A DNA stretch of 64,000 nucleotides from Pseudomonas fragi (GTDB lineage: Bacteria > Pseudomonadota > Gammaproteobacteria > Pseudomonadales > Pseudomonadaceae). The DNA lies in the NCBI RefSeq assembly GCF_002269505.1, contig NZ_NQKQ01000001.1, positions 434,001 through 498,000 of the forward strand. Reading direction: 5' to 3'. The translations under genes were made by a program, and so were the position numbers. The first letter of the stretch is position 1. Each line of letters opens with the position of its first letter. Under the pieces are notes generated by a model. The model was not told the DNA's origin. It searched no databases and was given only the letters and a program-made list of their open reading frames with translations. This document shows, in pieces, positions 8,422 to 17,787 of the stretch.

Positions 8422-9768
8422 ATGATTTTGGGCAGAACACTTGAAAGCTGGTGTGCCAGCTACCCGCTGATTCGCGATCTGGTCGCGCTGCAAGAAACCA
8501 CCTGGTTCAACCCGGGCGTGGCGCCGGTGGCGCAGGCATTAGCCGATGTGGGGCTAACCAGCGCCGATGTCGCCGATGCCAGCGCCCGGCTGGCGCGCTT
8601 TGCCTCGTACCTGCGCCGAGCGTTTCCTGAAACCGAATGCAGCGCCGGGATTATCGAATCGGACATCGTGCCTCTGGAGCACTTGCAGCCATTGCTCGGC
8701 GAACGTTACGTCCAGGCCCTGAATGGCGCGCTGTGGCTCAAGCGCGACAGCCATCTGCCGATTTCGGGTTCGATCAAGGCCCGTGGCGGGATTTATGAAG
8801 TGCTCAAACATGCCGAAGACCTGGCCCTGGCCAAAGGCCTGCTGACCCTCGACGACGACTACGCGCTGCTGCACAGCGACTCGGCACGGGCCTTTTTCGG
8901 CCAGTATAAAATCGCTGTGGGCAGCACCGGCAACCTCGGCATGTCGATCGGTATCATGGGCGCCGCGCTGGGTTTTAACGTAACCGTGCACATGTCGGCC
9001 GACGCCCGGCAGTGGAAAAAAGACAAGCTGCGCGCCCATGGCGTGACCGTGGTCGAATACGAAAGTGATTACAGCGTGGCCGTGGCTCAGGGTCGCCAGC
9101 AGGCAGAGTCCGATCCGACCTGCCATTTCGTCGACGATGAAAACTCGGTCAACCTGTTCCTCGGCTACGCAGTGGCCGGCGAGCGTTTGAAACAGCAACT
9201 GGCGGCAGCGAAAATTACCGTGGATGCGCAGCATCCGCTGTTTGTATACCTGCCCTGCGGTGTGGGTGGCGCGCCGGGCGGCGTGGCTTTCGGCCTCAAG
9301 CTGGCCTTCGGTGACGCGGTGCACTGCATCTTCGCCGAACCCACTCACTCACCGTGCATGTTGCTGGGGGTGTATACCGGGCTGCATGACGAAGTCAGCG
9401 TGCAGGATTTCGGCATCGATAACGTAACCGCAGCAGACGGCCTGGCCGTAGGTCGCGCTTCCGGTTTTGTCGGCAAGGCCATGCAGCGTTTGCTCGACGG
9501 TTTTTACACGGTCAGCGACGAAGAAATGTACAGCCTGCTGGCACTGATGGAGCGCAGCGAAGGCCAGCGCCTTGAGCCTTCGGCGCTGGCGGGTGTACCC
9601 GGTATTGCCCGGGTGCAGGGCGAGCAACAAGGTTATCGAGCCCGTATCGGGCTGGGCCCGCAAGCCATGAGCAACGCCACTCATCTGGTCTGGGCAACGG
9701 GCGGTAATATGGTGCCGGCTGACGAGATGGACGCCTACCTCACCAAGGGTCGTGAGCTGCTGGGCTGA
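8422..9768 (+). CDS. dsdA: D-serine dehydratase (D-serine ammonia-lyase)
   Basis: PLP enzyme turning D-serine into pyruvate and ammonia, cytoplasmic, 448 residues (family about 440). The PLP lysine sits in '[11 protein letters not shown]' near residue 117; the phosphate-binding loop '[11 protein letters not shown]' is near 170, and '[18 protein letters not shown]' near 280, with 'WATGGNMVP' at the end. Together with dsdX it lets the cell use and detoxify D-serine. A regulator, dsdC, follows on the same strand. Confidence 0.96.
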   Translation: MILGRTLESWCASYPLIRDLVALQETTWFNPGVAPVAQALADVGLTSADVADASARLARFASYLRRAFPETECSAGIIESDIVPLEHLQPLLGERYVQALNGALWLKRDSHLPISGSIKARGGIYEVLKHAEDLALAKGLLTLDDDYALLHSDSARAFFGQYKIAVGSTGNLGMSIGIMGAALGFNVTVHMSADARQWKKDKLRAHGVTVVEYESDYSVAVAQGRQQAESDPTCHFVDDENSVNLFLGYAVAGERLKQQLAAAKITVDAQHPLFVYLPCGVGGAPGGVAFGLKLAFGDAVHCIFAEPTHSPCMLLGVYTGLHDEVSVQDFGIDNVTAADGLAVGRASGFVGKAMQRLLDGFYTVSDEEMYSLLALMERSEGQRLEPSALAGVPGIARVQGEQQGYRARIGLGPQAMSNATHLVWATGGNMVPADEMDAYLTKGRELLG

Positions 9769-9847
9769 TTCAGGCGCGAAGCGGATGTGGCAAGATGCAC
9801 CCATTGCCACATCCCACAAAGGTACTGCTGGCTGAGGGTAAACCACC

Positions 9848-10801
9848 GTGCTTAATCTACCTCCCCGCATCAGCTCACGGCTCAACAGCAGCCAGTTCGC
9901 CAACCTGCATACCTTTCTGGTGGCCGCCCGCCATCTGAGTTTTGCCCGAGCCGCGCAGGAACTGTGCCTGACCGCCAGTGCTGTCAGCCATCGCATCAGT
10001 CGACTCGAAACCGCGTTGAACATGAAACTGTTCCAGCGCCTTACCCGCCAGGTCAGCCTGACTGACGAAGGCGAGCGAATTTTCGAAATCCTCCAGAATG
10101 CGATGGGCGAATTGTCCGAAGCACTGGAGCAATCATCCGAAGCTGAAATTGCCGGTTCCATTGCACTCTATGCCAGACCTTCGGTGGCCCAGTGCTGGCT
10201 GGTACCACGGCTGGCCGAGTTTATCGAGCGCTACCCGCTGGTGTCACTGGACCTACGGGTGGGCAATGACAATGTCGACTTTCGTACGCGAAAAATTGAT
10301 TTGGCCCTGTACTACGCCAACGGCGAATTCCCCGGCCTGACCAGCCATCGGTTGATGTGCGAACGCATGGCGCCGGTGTGCAGCCCGGAATATGCGCAGC
10401 GTCACCGTCTGTATGAAAACCCGCAAAACCTGAGCCACTGCACCACCCTGCACGACTCCCTGGCCTGGGATCATGCCGCTTACGATGCCGAATGGACGCT
10501 ATGGGCCGAGCAACAAGAACTGCTAGGCTCGCTGCCCAAGCGCACCCTGACTTTCGACCGCTCGGACCTGTGCGTGACAGCGGCCATGAATCACGCCGGT
10601 ATCGCCATCGGGCGCCAGCAACTGGTGCAAAAACGTATCGATCGCGGCGAACTGGTACTGCCCTTTGGCGATTTTCGCCGGTGCGGCCACTACGACTACT
10701 ACCTGGTCCACTCCCCACTCAGCGTAGTGCCCAAGCGCTTGCAGGTGTTTATAAGCTGGTTGCACGAGTGTGCAGGGGAAGGATCTGCAGAGTGTGCGTG
10801 A
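9848..10801 (+). CDS. dsdC: DsdC-type LysR activator of D-serine catabolism
   Basis: LysR-family regulator, 317 residues, with GTG start at 9848. The helix-turn-helix is at about 22-80 ('LSFARAAQELCLTASAVSHRISRLE') and the effector domain at about 105-305. Motifs 'RPSVAQCWLVPRL', 'NDNVDFRTRKIDLALYY' and 'AYDAEWTLWAE' are typical of DsdC. Position 79 bp after dsdA and the same direction differ from E. coli, where dsdC is divergent from dsdXA; control of dsdXA is inferred from adjacency. Confidence 0.87.
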   Translation: MLNLPPRISSRLNSSQFANLHTFLVAARHLSFARAAQELCLTASAVSHRISRLETALNMKLFQRLTRQVSLTDEGERIFEILQNAMGELSEALEQSSEAEIAGSIALYARPSVAQCWLVPRLAEFIERYPLVSLDLRVGNDNVDFRTRKIDLALYYANGEFPGLTSHRLMCERMAPVCSPEYAQRHRLYENPQNLSHCTTLHDSLAWDHAAYDAEWTLWAEQQELLGSLPKRTLTFDRSDLCVTAAMNHAGIAIGRQQLVQKRIDRGELVLPFGDFRRCGHYDYYLVHSPLSVVPKRLQVFISWLHECAGEGSAECA

Positions 10802-10807
10802 TCACTT

Positions 10808-11113
10808 CTACTCAGCAAAGTTTTCGATTTTGATCTGACCATCCGGAAAGGTCGCGATAATTTCCAGTTCACCGCCCATCGCCTGGATGTAATTGCGCAG
10901 CGTACTGATATACATGTCCGTACGCCGCTCCATTTTAGAAACGGCTGCCTGGTTGATATTCAGTGCTTTGGCCAGCGTTTCCTGACTGAGCGCCTGGGCT
11001 TTGCGCAGCTCATGCAACGGCATTTCTTGTAAATGCTGGACGTACAGAACCTGGGCTTGCGCCCGCGCCTCTGAGCTCATGCACGCTTCAAGCCCGGAAA
11101 ATTTTTTAGCCAT
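10808..11113 (-). CDS. XRE-type HTH antitoxin (HigA-like)
   Basis: 101-residue antitoxin with a helix-turn-helix at about 38-90 ('ELRKAQALSQETLAKALNINQAAVSKMERRTDMYISTLRNYIQAMGG' region), where it should bind the module's promoter. It starts inside the end of the upstream toxin gene (8-bp overlap). The gene ends 6 bp from the end of dsdC, tail to tail. Confidence 0.87.
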   Translation of the reverse strand: MAKKFSGLEACMSSEARAQAQVLYVQHLQEMPLHELRKAQALSQETLAKALNINQAAVSKMERRTDMYISTLRNYIQAMGGELEIIATFPDGQIKIENFAE

Positions 11114-11477
11114 TATTCTGGCCCTCTTCGATCAGTGTTTGTAAATGAACGTCGTAAAGCCTTTGCGCAACAGGGACGTTCTCTTCATACCATCGGTCAT
11201 TGCCGGTCTTGTCACCGCCAATCAACAGCAAGGCGCAGCGACGCGGGTCAAAGGCATAAAGCACCCGATAAGGACGGCCCGCATGCTGTACACGCAGCTC
11301 TCGAAGGTTGCCATGCCGCGAAGCCTTGATATCGCTGCAATGAGGAAAGCGCAGGGCCGGCCCGAGCAGCTCTAGCAATTTGACACTGGCCGCCACGCTG
11401 ACCTGTTCCTTTTCACTGAGCCTTTCCCACCAGTCGCCAAATTCATCGGTGTACTCAACGTTCCATGTCATGCTCAA
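11106..11477 (-). CDS. RelE/HigB-type toxin (phage-derived Gp49-like family)
   Basis: 123-residue predicted ribosome-dependent mRNA interferase. 'WNVEYTDEFGDWWERLSEKEQ' at the start and 'RELRVQHAGRPYRVLYAFDPRRCALLLIGGDKTGNDRWYEENVPVA' (about 58-105) are the signature of the HigB-like/Gp49 family, with the basic and aromatic residues used in catalysis. Toxin precedes antitoxin, the HigBA order. Two near-direct GGAATA...TAATCT repeats at about 11491-11518, upstream of the start, are candidate operator half-sites. Confidence 0.88.
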   Translation of the reverse strand: MSMTWNVEYTDEFGDWWERLSEKEQVSVAASVKLLELLGPALRFPHCSDIKASRHGNLRELRVQHAGRPYRVLYAFDPRRCALLLIGGDKTGNDRWYEENVPVAQRLYDVHLQTLIEEGQNNG

Positions 11478-11616
11478 AATATGCCACCCAAGGAATATAA
11501 TCTCAAGGGAATAATCTTAAGCACTTCAGCTAATGGCCAACTAGTTCTCGGTCCAGCTCAAGTGTGAGTGATGGTTTCATCGGGATGCGTCCCTTGCGCA
11601 GCGGTTAATCGCGGCA

Positions 11617-11650
11617 AAAAAAAACGCCCCGAACCAGTCGGGGCGTTTTT
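11617..11650. terminator. intrinsic terminator downstream of the OprD porin gene
   Basis: Stem ACGCCCCGA / TCGGGGCGT (9 bp) with a 5-base loop, A-run on one side and T-run on the other, so it can work in both directions. It serves the porin gene read from the minus strand. Confidence 0.9.
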
Positions 11651-11686
11651 ATTCAGATCTCCAACCTGTTCAACAGGTCGGTAGCA

Positions 11687-12970
11687 TCAGAAAATGCTGA
11701 TCGGGTAATCAACAAATACACGTACTTCGTTGCCGCCCACGTTGTATTCGCTGGCGTTGTTCGATACGCGCAACCACGAGCCACGCAGACGCACGCTCAG
11801 GTCCTTGACCGGGCCGCTTTGTACGACGTACTTGGCCTGGTTGAAGATTTCGCGCTCGGTACCACGGCCACGGTCGGAACCGTCGTCGATGTTGGTGCCG
11901 CGCACGTAGGCGATGTTGTAGGTCAGACCCGGAATGCCAACGGCACCGAAGTCGAAACCATAACCCAGCTGCCACGAACGTTCGTCCTTGGCGTTGAAGT
12001 CGGACCAGTAGGAGTTGGCCAGCAGGATGGTATTGCCGCCATCGCCCACGCCGCCTGCGTTGCGGTAGCCGCCGTACGGGTAGCCGATTTCGCCGGTGCT
12101 GCTCTGGTACGCCAGGGTCACTGTGTGTGCGCCGAAGGCGTAGGTGCTTGCCAGGCTCCAGATCTTGTTGTCCTGGCCGTCAACCTTCAGCACGTCACGT
12201 GCGTAGTCTTCTTTTACGTGAGTACGGTAGCCGTTGAAGTCAAACGTCAGGGACTGTTTGTCTTGCAGCGGGATTGCGTAGGTTACGCCCACGTATTGCT
12301 TGTTCAGCTCGTCTTCCATCTCGGAGCCGTACAGGGACGCCGACAGGTTGTCGGTGAACTTGTAGCTGGCGCCGAACACGTTGATGCTTTTCAGGTCGCC
12401 GCTGTCGCGTGCTTCGGCGCTTTTACGCGACTCTGCAGTGAAGCGACCAACGTTGACTTCCAGACCGTTGATCTCTTTGGAGGTCAACAGGGTACCGGTG
12501 AAGCTTTCTGGCATCAGACGCGAGTTGTCATACATCAGCACCGGCAGCGCAGGCATTTGATCGCCGTACTTGAGCACAGTGTTGGACACACGAACTTTCA
12601 CCGCAGCGCCAGCCTTGGCGATGTCGTCAGCCGCTTTGCCGCTGGCGCCCTGCTTGAAGAAGTCGATACCGTCCGCGCCGCTTTTGCCGCGACCGCCATC
12701 CAGACGCAGTGCGTAGATGCCAAAAGCATCCACACCCACACCAACGGTGCCCTGGGTGAAGCCTGAAGAGAACGTGCCCAGGAAACCCTGGCCCCATTCA
12801 GCTTTGTCTTGTTTGTGGTTTTTGTAGTCACGGCTGATGTAGGCGTTACGCGCCAGTACATTGAGGTGGCTGTCTTCTACAAAACCTTTTGCGTCAGCTT
12901 GATCGTTAGCCATTGCCTGGGTAGCACTCAGTACGCCCAGAGCGAGAAGACCTATCCGTTTGTTCAACAT
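11687..12970 (-). CDS. OprD-family outer-membrane porin
   Basis: Substrate-specific 18-strand porin, 427 residues from the ATG at 12970, which has a good AAGGA site before it; an in-frame start 54 bp earlier adds a non-signal-like tail. The signal peptide ends at about residue 22 (ATQAMA-N). 'GFVEDSHLNVLARNAYISRDY' is the OprD family start, and the protein ends 'VRVFVDYPISIF' with terminal Phe. OprD homologues carry amino acids, carboxylates or aromatic acids; nothing in the context decides the substrate. Confidence 0.93.
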   Translation of the reverse strand: MLNKRIGLLALGVLSATQAMANDQADAKGFVEDSHLNVLARNAYISRDYKNHKQDKAEWGQGFLGTFSSGFTQGTVGVGVDAFGIYALRLDGGRGKSGADGIDFFKQGASGKAADDIAKAGAAVKVRVSNTVLKYGDQMPALPVLMYDNSRLMPESFTGTLLTSKEINGLEVNVGRFTAESRKSAEARDSGDLKSINVFGASYKFTDNLSASLYGSEMEDELNKQYVGVTYAIPLQDKQSLTFDFNGYRTHVKEDYARDVLKVDGQDNKIWSLASTYAFGAHTVTLAYQSSTGEIGYPYGGYRNAGGVGDGGNTILLANSYWSDFNAKDERSWQLGYGFDFGAVGIPGLTYNIAYVRGTNIDDGSDRGRGTEREIFNQAKYVVQSGPVKDLSVRLRGSWLRVSNNASEYNVGGNEVRVFVDYPISIF

Positions 12971-13052
12971 ATTATTTTCCTTATTTCTGAATAGAAGCGC
13001 GCTGTGGGGTTCAAGCTGAAACATTGAGTGGTGGTTGCTTCACATAAACAAA

Positions 13053-13083
13053 AAAGACCCGCACGAAGACTGTGCAGGTCTTT
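13053..13083 (-). terminator. intrinsic terminator after the DsbA-family gene
   Basis: Read from the minus strand: AAAGACC-TGCAC...GTGC-GGTCTTT hairpin with one internal mismatch, followed by TTTTTTG. It separates the DsbA-family gene from the porin promoter. Confidence 0.8.
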
Positions 13084-13219
13084 CGAAAAGTTGGTGTATG
13101 GCTCATCGCCACAGGCGTTGGCAGGGATCCTAGCCGTCGTGAAGGTGAGGTGTCAATTTCGTGAAAAATTTGTTAATTGCCAATGCTTTTCAAAGTTCTG
13201 ACCAAAGTGTCAAAAATTG

Positions 13220-13915
13220 TTACTGGCAACCATCCAGGCCACAGGCTGGCGCGCAAACGATTGTGTCTGCGCCGGCGACGCCATTGCGCTGGCGCAGCCA
13301 GGCAGCAAAGGCTTCAGGTTTGCCCAGATACGGCCCGAGGTCGATCACCTGATACTGGCCGGACTGCTCCAGCACGACAGTTGGAAAGCCCTGCCCACCG
13401 ACCCGTGACAACAATGCCCGACTGGCCTTGAAATGCGCCTGCGTCACATCGCCGCTGATCGCCTCATAGGCTGCCCGAAAGCCTTCAGCGTCGAGGCCCA
13501 TTTCAGTCGCCACGGCCAGCAATACATCCCTGTCGGCAATTCGCCGCCCATCTGCGTAATGCGCCGATTGCAAGCGCCCCAACAGTTCGAGGCCACGCCC
13601 GGCCAACTGCTCGGCGGCCAGCACTGCCGTGGTCGGCGGCGCCGAGTCGAAAACTGCCGTGGTGTCGCGCAGCAAACCTTCAAAGTACGCCTCGCCAAAG
13701 GGCTGCCCGGTGTATTGGGCGATGCGATGGTCATGGGGCATCACGTAATCGCGCAGTTGCGCCGACACCGCCTGGCGTTGTGCACCAGTCATCATCCCGC
13801 CGCCGTGGGCCACTACCGGTAAAATTTCGCGCGCGGCGTCGATCAGCGGCTTGGCGCCATAGCACCACCCACACAAAGGGTCGTAGATGTAATGCAGAAC
13901 AGGTGTAGCGGTCAT
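13220..13915 (-). CDS. DsbA-family thioredoxin-fold oxidoreductase (FrnE/2-hydroxychromene isomerase-like)
   Basis: 231 residues without a signal peptide, so cytoplasmic. The redox motif 'YDPLCGWCYG' (CGWC, residues about 15-18) opens the thioredoxin fold; a helical insertion (about 50-170) and the cis-proline segment 'GQGFPTVVLE' (about 180) complete it. It ends in a short Cys-rich tail ('CAPACGLDGC'), an unusual feature worth noting. The family handles disulfides or glutathione-linked isomerisation; the substrate is not known. It stands alone between the porin and a siderophore receptor. Confidence 0.85.
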   Translation of the reverse strand: MTATPVLHYIYDPLCGWCYGAKPLIDAAREILPVVAHGGGMMTGAQRQAVSAQLRDYVMPHDHRIAQYTGQPFGEAYFEGLLRDTTAVFDSAPPTTAVLAAEQLAGRGLELLGRLQSAHYADGRRIADRDVLLAVATEMGLDAEGFRAAYEAISGDVTQAHFKASRALLSRVGGQGFPTVVLEQSGQYQVIDLGPYLGKPEAFAAWLRQRNGVAGADTIVCAPACGLDGCQ

Positions 13916-14105
13916 GGCGGGCTCCGGCTTATCAATAAATCAGAGTGCCAGCCTAGTCTTCTGTAAGGAGAGGAAAAACGCCGGTATGACTTTCAGTGTG
14001 TTTCACGAATCGTGCAAATCAGGTGCAGCAAGGGTTACAGGGCATAGAAACAAATAGATACATATTTGCGGCAAGCGTGATTGGTAATTCTTAACATAAA
14101 GAAAC

Positions 14106-14124
14106 AAGAACCATTACCATTCGC
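14106..14124 (-). promoter_or_regulatory. possible Fur box before the second siderophore receptor
   Basis: AAGAACCATTACCATTCGC matches 11 of 19 Fur-box positions and lies 49 bp before the receptor's ATG. AATGG-TAATGG repeats on the minus strand resemble hexamer arrays seen at Pseudomonas iron-regulated genes. Weak on its own. Confidence 0.35.
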
Positions 14125-14172
14125 ACCCTAAAAATATAACCAACTATTACAACTGCCGGACACCCCTCAACC

Positions 14173-16251
14173 ATGCTCTCCCCCCGCCGTTTAACGCCCT
14201 TGAATCTGGGGCTGTGTGCCTTGCTGTACGCCGGATTTGGCAGCGCTGCCACCGTGCTGCCCGAACTGTCGATCAGCGCCAGCGAAGCGCAAGACGATGA
14301 CCCACGGGTCAAGGACGTCACCACCGCCACTCGCACATCGACCCCGGCGCGCTACGTGCCCCAGGCCATCGACACGGTAAAAACCAGCAACGTCCTCGAT
14401 TACGGGATCAACAGTATTGGCGAAGCCCTGAGCGGGATTCCCAACGTCAGCAGCACCGCCGATACCCGCTTCGACAGCCTGCGCATCCGTGGCTTTGACG
14501 CCAGCAACGACTTTTACCTGGACGGTATTCGCGACGACAGCCAGTACGTGCGTGACCTGCACAACATTGAGCGCATTGAAGTGCTTAAAGGCCCGGCAGC
14601 CGTGCTGTATGGCCGTGGCAGTCAGGGCGGGATCATCAACCGCGTCAGCAAAATGCCGCAGTTCGGCCGCCAGTCGAGCATTCAGGCCCAGGGCGGCAGC
14701 GAAGATTTACGCAGCCTGTATGCCGACCTTAGCGCTGACCCGAGTGACACCCTGAGCCTACGCCTGAACATGGGCAACGAAGACAAAAACAGCTTCCGCG
14801 ATCACGTCAGTGGCAACCGCCAACTCTTTGCACCCTCGATGAGCTGGCAAATCACCCCGGATCTGAACTGGCTGGTGCAATACGAATACAACCGCTACAA
14901 CCGCACCCCGGATCGCGGTATTCCGAGCATCAACGGGCGCCCGGCGGATGTCAGCCGTGGCACCACCTACGGCGGGCAAAACGATTTTATCGACGATAAA
15001 GTCCAGAACCTGCGCTCGCGCTTGAGCTATGAACTGAGCGATAACTGGCAACTGCGCCATACCCTGGGCGTTTTCAAGCTCGACAGCCAGTTCGAAAACA
15101 CCTACCTGACCGGCTACGACCCGAAAATCAACAAGGTCAACCGCCAGAGCTGGCAGCAGGACATGACCACCCGCAATATTTTCAACAACCTCGAAATCGA
15201 AGGCGGCTTTGACACCTTTGGCCTGGAGCACCGCCTGCTGACCGGGCTGGAGCTCGGCAGCCAGCGCCGCGACCCCAAGCTCTACAAAGCCGCGAGCGTA
15301 CCGCCAGTAGATGTGTACAACCCCGATCGCAGCCTGCGCCCAACCGGGCCGATGGTGATTTCCAGCGATAACCACACCGAAGTAGAGAGCCAGGGCCTGT
15401 ACGTGCAGGACCAGCTTCGCCTCAACGATCAATGGCAGGTACTGGCCGGCTTGCGTTACGACCGTTTTAACGTCGAGACCACCAACCACCTCAAGCCCCT
15501 GATCCCGTCCGAAGAACGCACAAGTCACAGCACCAGCCCGCGACTTGGCGTGGTCTGGACACCGTTGCAAAACCACTCGTTCTACGCCTCGTGGACCAAG
15601 ACGTTCTCCCCTGTGGGCGGCGGCCTGATCGGCATCACTCCGGGTGCTGCAGGCAACACCAACGACCTGAGCCCGGAGCTGACCAAGCAAAAGGAAATCG
15701 GCGTCAAAAGCGACTGGCTGGATGACCGCCTGAGCACCACGCTGGCGGTGTACGAGCTGGAACTCTACAACCGCCGAACCAAGGATCCGGACGACCCGAC
15801 CATCACCCTGCTTTCCGGCCTGCAACGCTCACGCGGCATCGAACTGACCGCCAGCGGCAAACTCGGGGGTAACTGGTACATGCGCGGTGGCGTGGGTGTG
15901 CAGGACGCAACGGTGGTCAAGGACAACAACGGTCTGGAAGGCAAGCGCATCAATGGTGTGGCCAAGCACAATGGCAGCCTGTTCATCACCTGGAAGCCGG
16001 AAATGGGCTGGTACGCCGAAACGGGCCTGACCCTGGTGGGCCAGCGTTACGCCGACAACCAGAACACTGTGATATTGCCGGGCTACGGACGCTGGGATGC
16101 GTTGGCTGGCTATCGTGAAAAAGACTGGGATGTGAGTGGTGCGCTGACCAACCTGACTGACCGCTATTACTATGCATCGGCCACCAGTGCAGCGCAGATC
16201 ATGCCGGGCGAGCCGCGCAGCCTGGTGATGACGGGGACGTACAAGTTCTGA
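14173..16251 (+). CDS. TonB-dependent siderophore receptor (no signalling domain)
   Basis: Outer-membrane importer, 692 residues. A signal peptide ends around residue 25 (GFGSAA), then a plug domain ('SIGEALSGIPNVSSTADTRFDSLRIRGFDASNDFYLDGIRDD', 'IERIEVLKGPAAVLYGRGSQGG') and barrel ending 'LVMTGTYKF'. Unlike the 4.4-kb receptor it lacks the extra N-terminal signalling domain and has no sigma/anti-sigma genes nearby. The plug and 'LDGIRDDSQYVRD' resemble catecholate/hydroxamate receptors of the Fiu/PiuA/FoxA group; ligand not determined. Confidence 0.93.
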   Translation: MLSPRRLTPLNLGLCALLYAGFGSAATVLPELSISASEAQDDDPRVKDVTTATRTSTPARYVPQAIDTVKTSNVLDYGINSIGEALSGIPNVSSTADTRFDSLRIRGFDASNDFYLDGIRDDSQYVRDLHNIERIEVLKGPAAVLYGRGSQGGIINRVSKMPQFGRQSSIQAQGGSEDLRSLYADLSADPSDTLSLRLNMGNEDKNSFRDHVSGNRQLFAPSMSWQITPDLNWLVQYEYNRYNRTPDRGIPSINGRPADVSRGTTYGGQNDFIDDKVQNLRSRLSYELSDNWQLRHTLGVFKLDSQFENTYLTGYDPKINKVNRQSWQQDMTTRNIFNNLEIEGGFDTFGLEHRLLTGLELGSQRRDPKLYKAASVPPVDVYNPDRSLRPTGPMVISSDNHTEVESQGLYVQDQLRLNDQWQVLAGLRYDRFNVETTNHLKPLIPSEERTSHSTSPRLGVVWTPLQNHSFYASWTKTFSPVGGGLIGITPGAAGNTNDLSPELTKQKEIGVKSDWLDDRLSTTLAVYELELYNRRTKDPDDPTITLLSGLQRSRGIELTASGKLGGNWYMRGGVGVQDATVVKDNNGLEGKRINGVAKHNGSLFITWKPEMGWYAETGLTLVGQRYADNQNTVILPGYGRWDALAGYREKDWDVSGALTNLTDRYYYASATSAAQIMPGEPRSLVMTGTYKF

Positions 16252-16260
16252 TCCCCGGAC

Positions 16261-16408
16261 TGTAGCCGCTGACGAGGAACGAAGGCTGCGTCCGGCTGCG
16301 AAGCAGTCGCAGAATCAGCATTCGCCGTTTATCAAATAAAACGCATCTTCAGGTTTTGCGGCTGCTTCGCAACCGATCGCAGCCTCGCTGCGCTCCTCAG
16401 CGGCTACA
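16261..16408. repeat. REP-type inverted repeat (TGTAGCCGCTG class)
   Basis: The ends TGTAGCCGCTGACGAGG and CCTCAGCGGCTACA form an inverted pair, with inner arms GGCTGCG...CGCAGCC. The right arm supplies the TAG stop codon of the agmatine deiminase gene (16404-16406). Confidence 0.75.
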
Positions 16409-17504
16409 GCGGCGCAGGCTGTTGCTGGGTCAGGCAATGGATATTGCCGCCACCCAGCAGCAACTCACGACCCGGCACCATGACCACTTCGTGCTGCGGA
16501 AAGATCTTTTGCAAGATGGCCTTGGCCTCTGCATCCATCGGGTCGTCAAAGCTCGGCGCGATGATGCCGCCGTTGACGATCAAGAAGTTCACATAAGAAC
16601 CCGCCAGACGCTCTGTCGGATTACGGTCCTGGCTGCCTGCCACTTTATCAACACCGTCACACTCTTCCTGGGTCGCGTACATCGGCCCCGGGATCGGCAT
16701 TTTGTGCACTACAAACGGCCGCCCCTTGGCGTCAGTGCTGGTTGCCAACACCTTCATCGCCGCATGGCAGCGCACGTAGTTAGGGTCACGTTCGTCGTCG
16801 GTCCAGGCCAGCAACACCTCACCCGGTGCAACGTAGCAGCAGAAGTTATCCACATGGCCGTCGGTTTCGTCGTTGAACAGGCCGTCCGGCAGCCAGATGA
16901 TCTTGTCCACCGCCAGGTGCGAGCGCAGCACGTCTTCGATTTCTTCCCGGGACAGGTGCGGGTTACGGTTGCGGTTCATCAGGCACTCGGCCGTGGTGAT
17001 CAGCGTGCCTTCACCGTCGACATGGATTGATCCGCCTTCAAGCACAAAGCCTTCGGTGTAATAACGCGGGCAACGTTCGATTTCGAGCACCTTGCTGCCC
17101 ACTTGTTGGTCACGGTTCCACGGGAAGTACAAACCACCGTCGAAGCCGCCCCAGGCGTTGAAATCCCAGTTCACGCCGCGCACTTCGCCACTGTGGTTGA
17201 TCACGAACGTCGGGCCGCTGTCGCGTACCCAGGCATCGTCGCTGGATATTTCGACCACCCGAATATTCGGCACATCGAGTTGCGCACGGGCGTTTTCGTA
17301 CTGGCCTGCAGACACACCGACAGTGACCGGTTCAAAACGCGCAATGGCTTTGGCCACCGCTGCGTGGGCCGCCTGCGCCGGCTTGCCGCCCAGGCGCCAG
17401 TTGTCCGGACGCTCAGGCCAGATCATCCAGGTCTGGGTCTGCGCAGCCCATTCGGCTGGCATATGAAAGCCGTCTGCGCGCGGCGAACTGTGCAAAGTGG
17501 TCAT
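16404..17504 (-). CDS. aguA: agmatine deiminase
   Basis: Hydrolyses agmatine to N-carbamoylputrescine and ammonia in the arginine decarboxylase route to putrescine; cytoplasmic. 366 residues, the usual length. The guanidino-modifying fold shows '[23 protein letters not shown]' (residues 15-37), '[12 protein letters not shown]', '[13 protein letters not shown]' and the catalytic cysteine in 'GGGNIHC' (Cys357). The partner aguB is not in the window. A perfect palindrome lies in its promoter at 17597. Confidence 0.96.
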   Translation of the reverse strand: MTTLHSSPRADGFHMPAEWAAQTQTWMIWPERPDNWRLGGKPAQAAHAAVAKAIARFEPVTVGVSAGQYENARAQLDVPNIRVVEISSDDAWVRDSGPTFVINHSGEVRGVNWDFNAWGGFDGGLYFPWNRDQQVGSKVLEIERCPRYYTEGFVLEGGSIHVDGEGTLITTAECLMNRNRNPHLSREEIEDVLRSHLAVDKIIWLPDGLFNDETDGHVDNFCCYVAPGEVLLAWTDDERDPNYVRCHAAMKVLATSTDAKGRPFVVHKMPIPGPMYATQEECDGVDKVAGSQDRNPTERLAGSYVNFLIVNGGIIAPSFDDPMDAEAKAILQKIFPQHEVVMVPGRELLLGGGNIHCLTQQQPAPL

Positions 17505-17596
17505 CTGGACTCCTGGAAAGCGTCTGGGGTTTTGAGTGCGAAAAAACAGGACAGTGGACGCCGCTCAGTATTGCGTCAACGTCGAGCATCCTTATA

Positions 17597-17640
17597 GCCG
17601 ATAAATATCGGCAATAAAAATTAATTTACACGTATCGTGT
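17597..17640. promoter_or_regulatory. two palindromes between aguA and rmlB
   Basis: GCCGATA-AA-TATCGGC (17597-17612) is a perfect 7-bp inverted repeat with a 2-bp spacer; ACACG-TAT-CGTGT (17628-17640) is another. They lie in the 283-bp AT-rich gap shared by the divergent aguA and rmlB genes, about 95-135 bp before aguA. Probable operator sites for an unidentified regulator. Confidence 0.5.
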
Positions 17641-17787
17641 CTATATTATCCCACTTAAAACGGATATTAATCTGCATTAGTAACCCAGCCGCTATATTCC
17701 CGACAGCTCCCACTTGCACCACCGAGCACATCCCCACAAGCTATGCGCCATACGCTTAAAAGCCTTCAGGGAATAAGGAATTACCAC

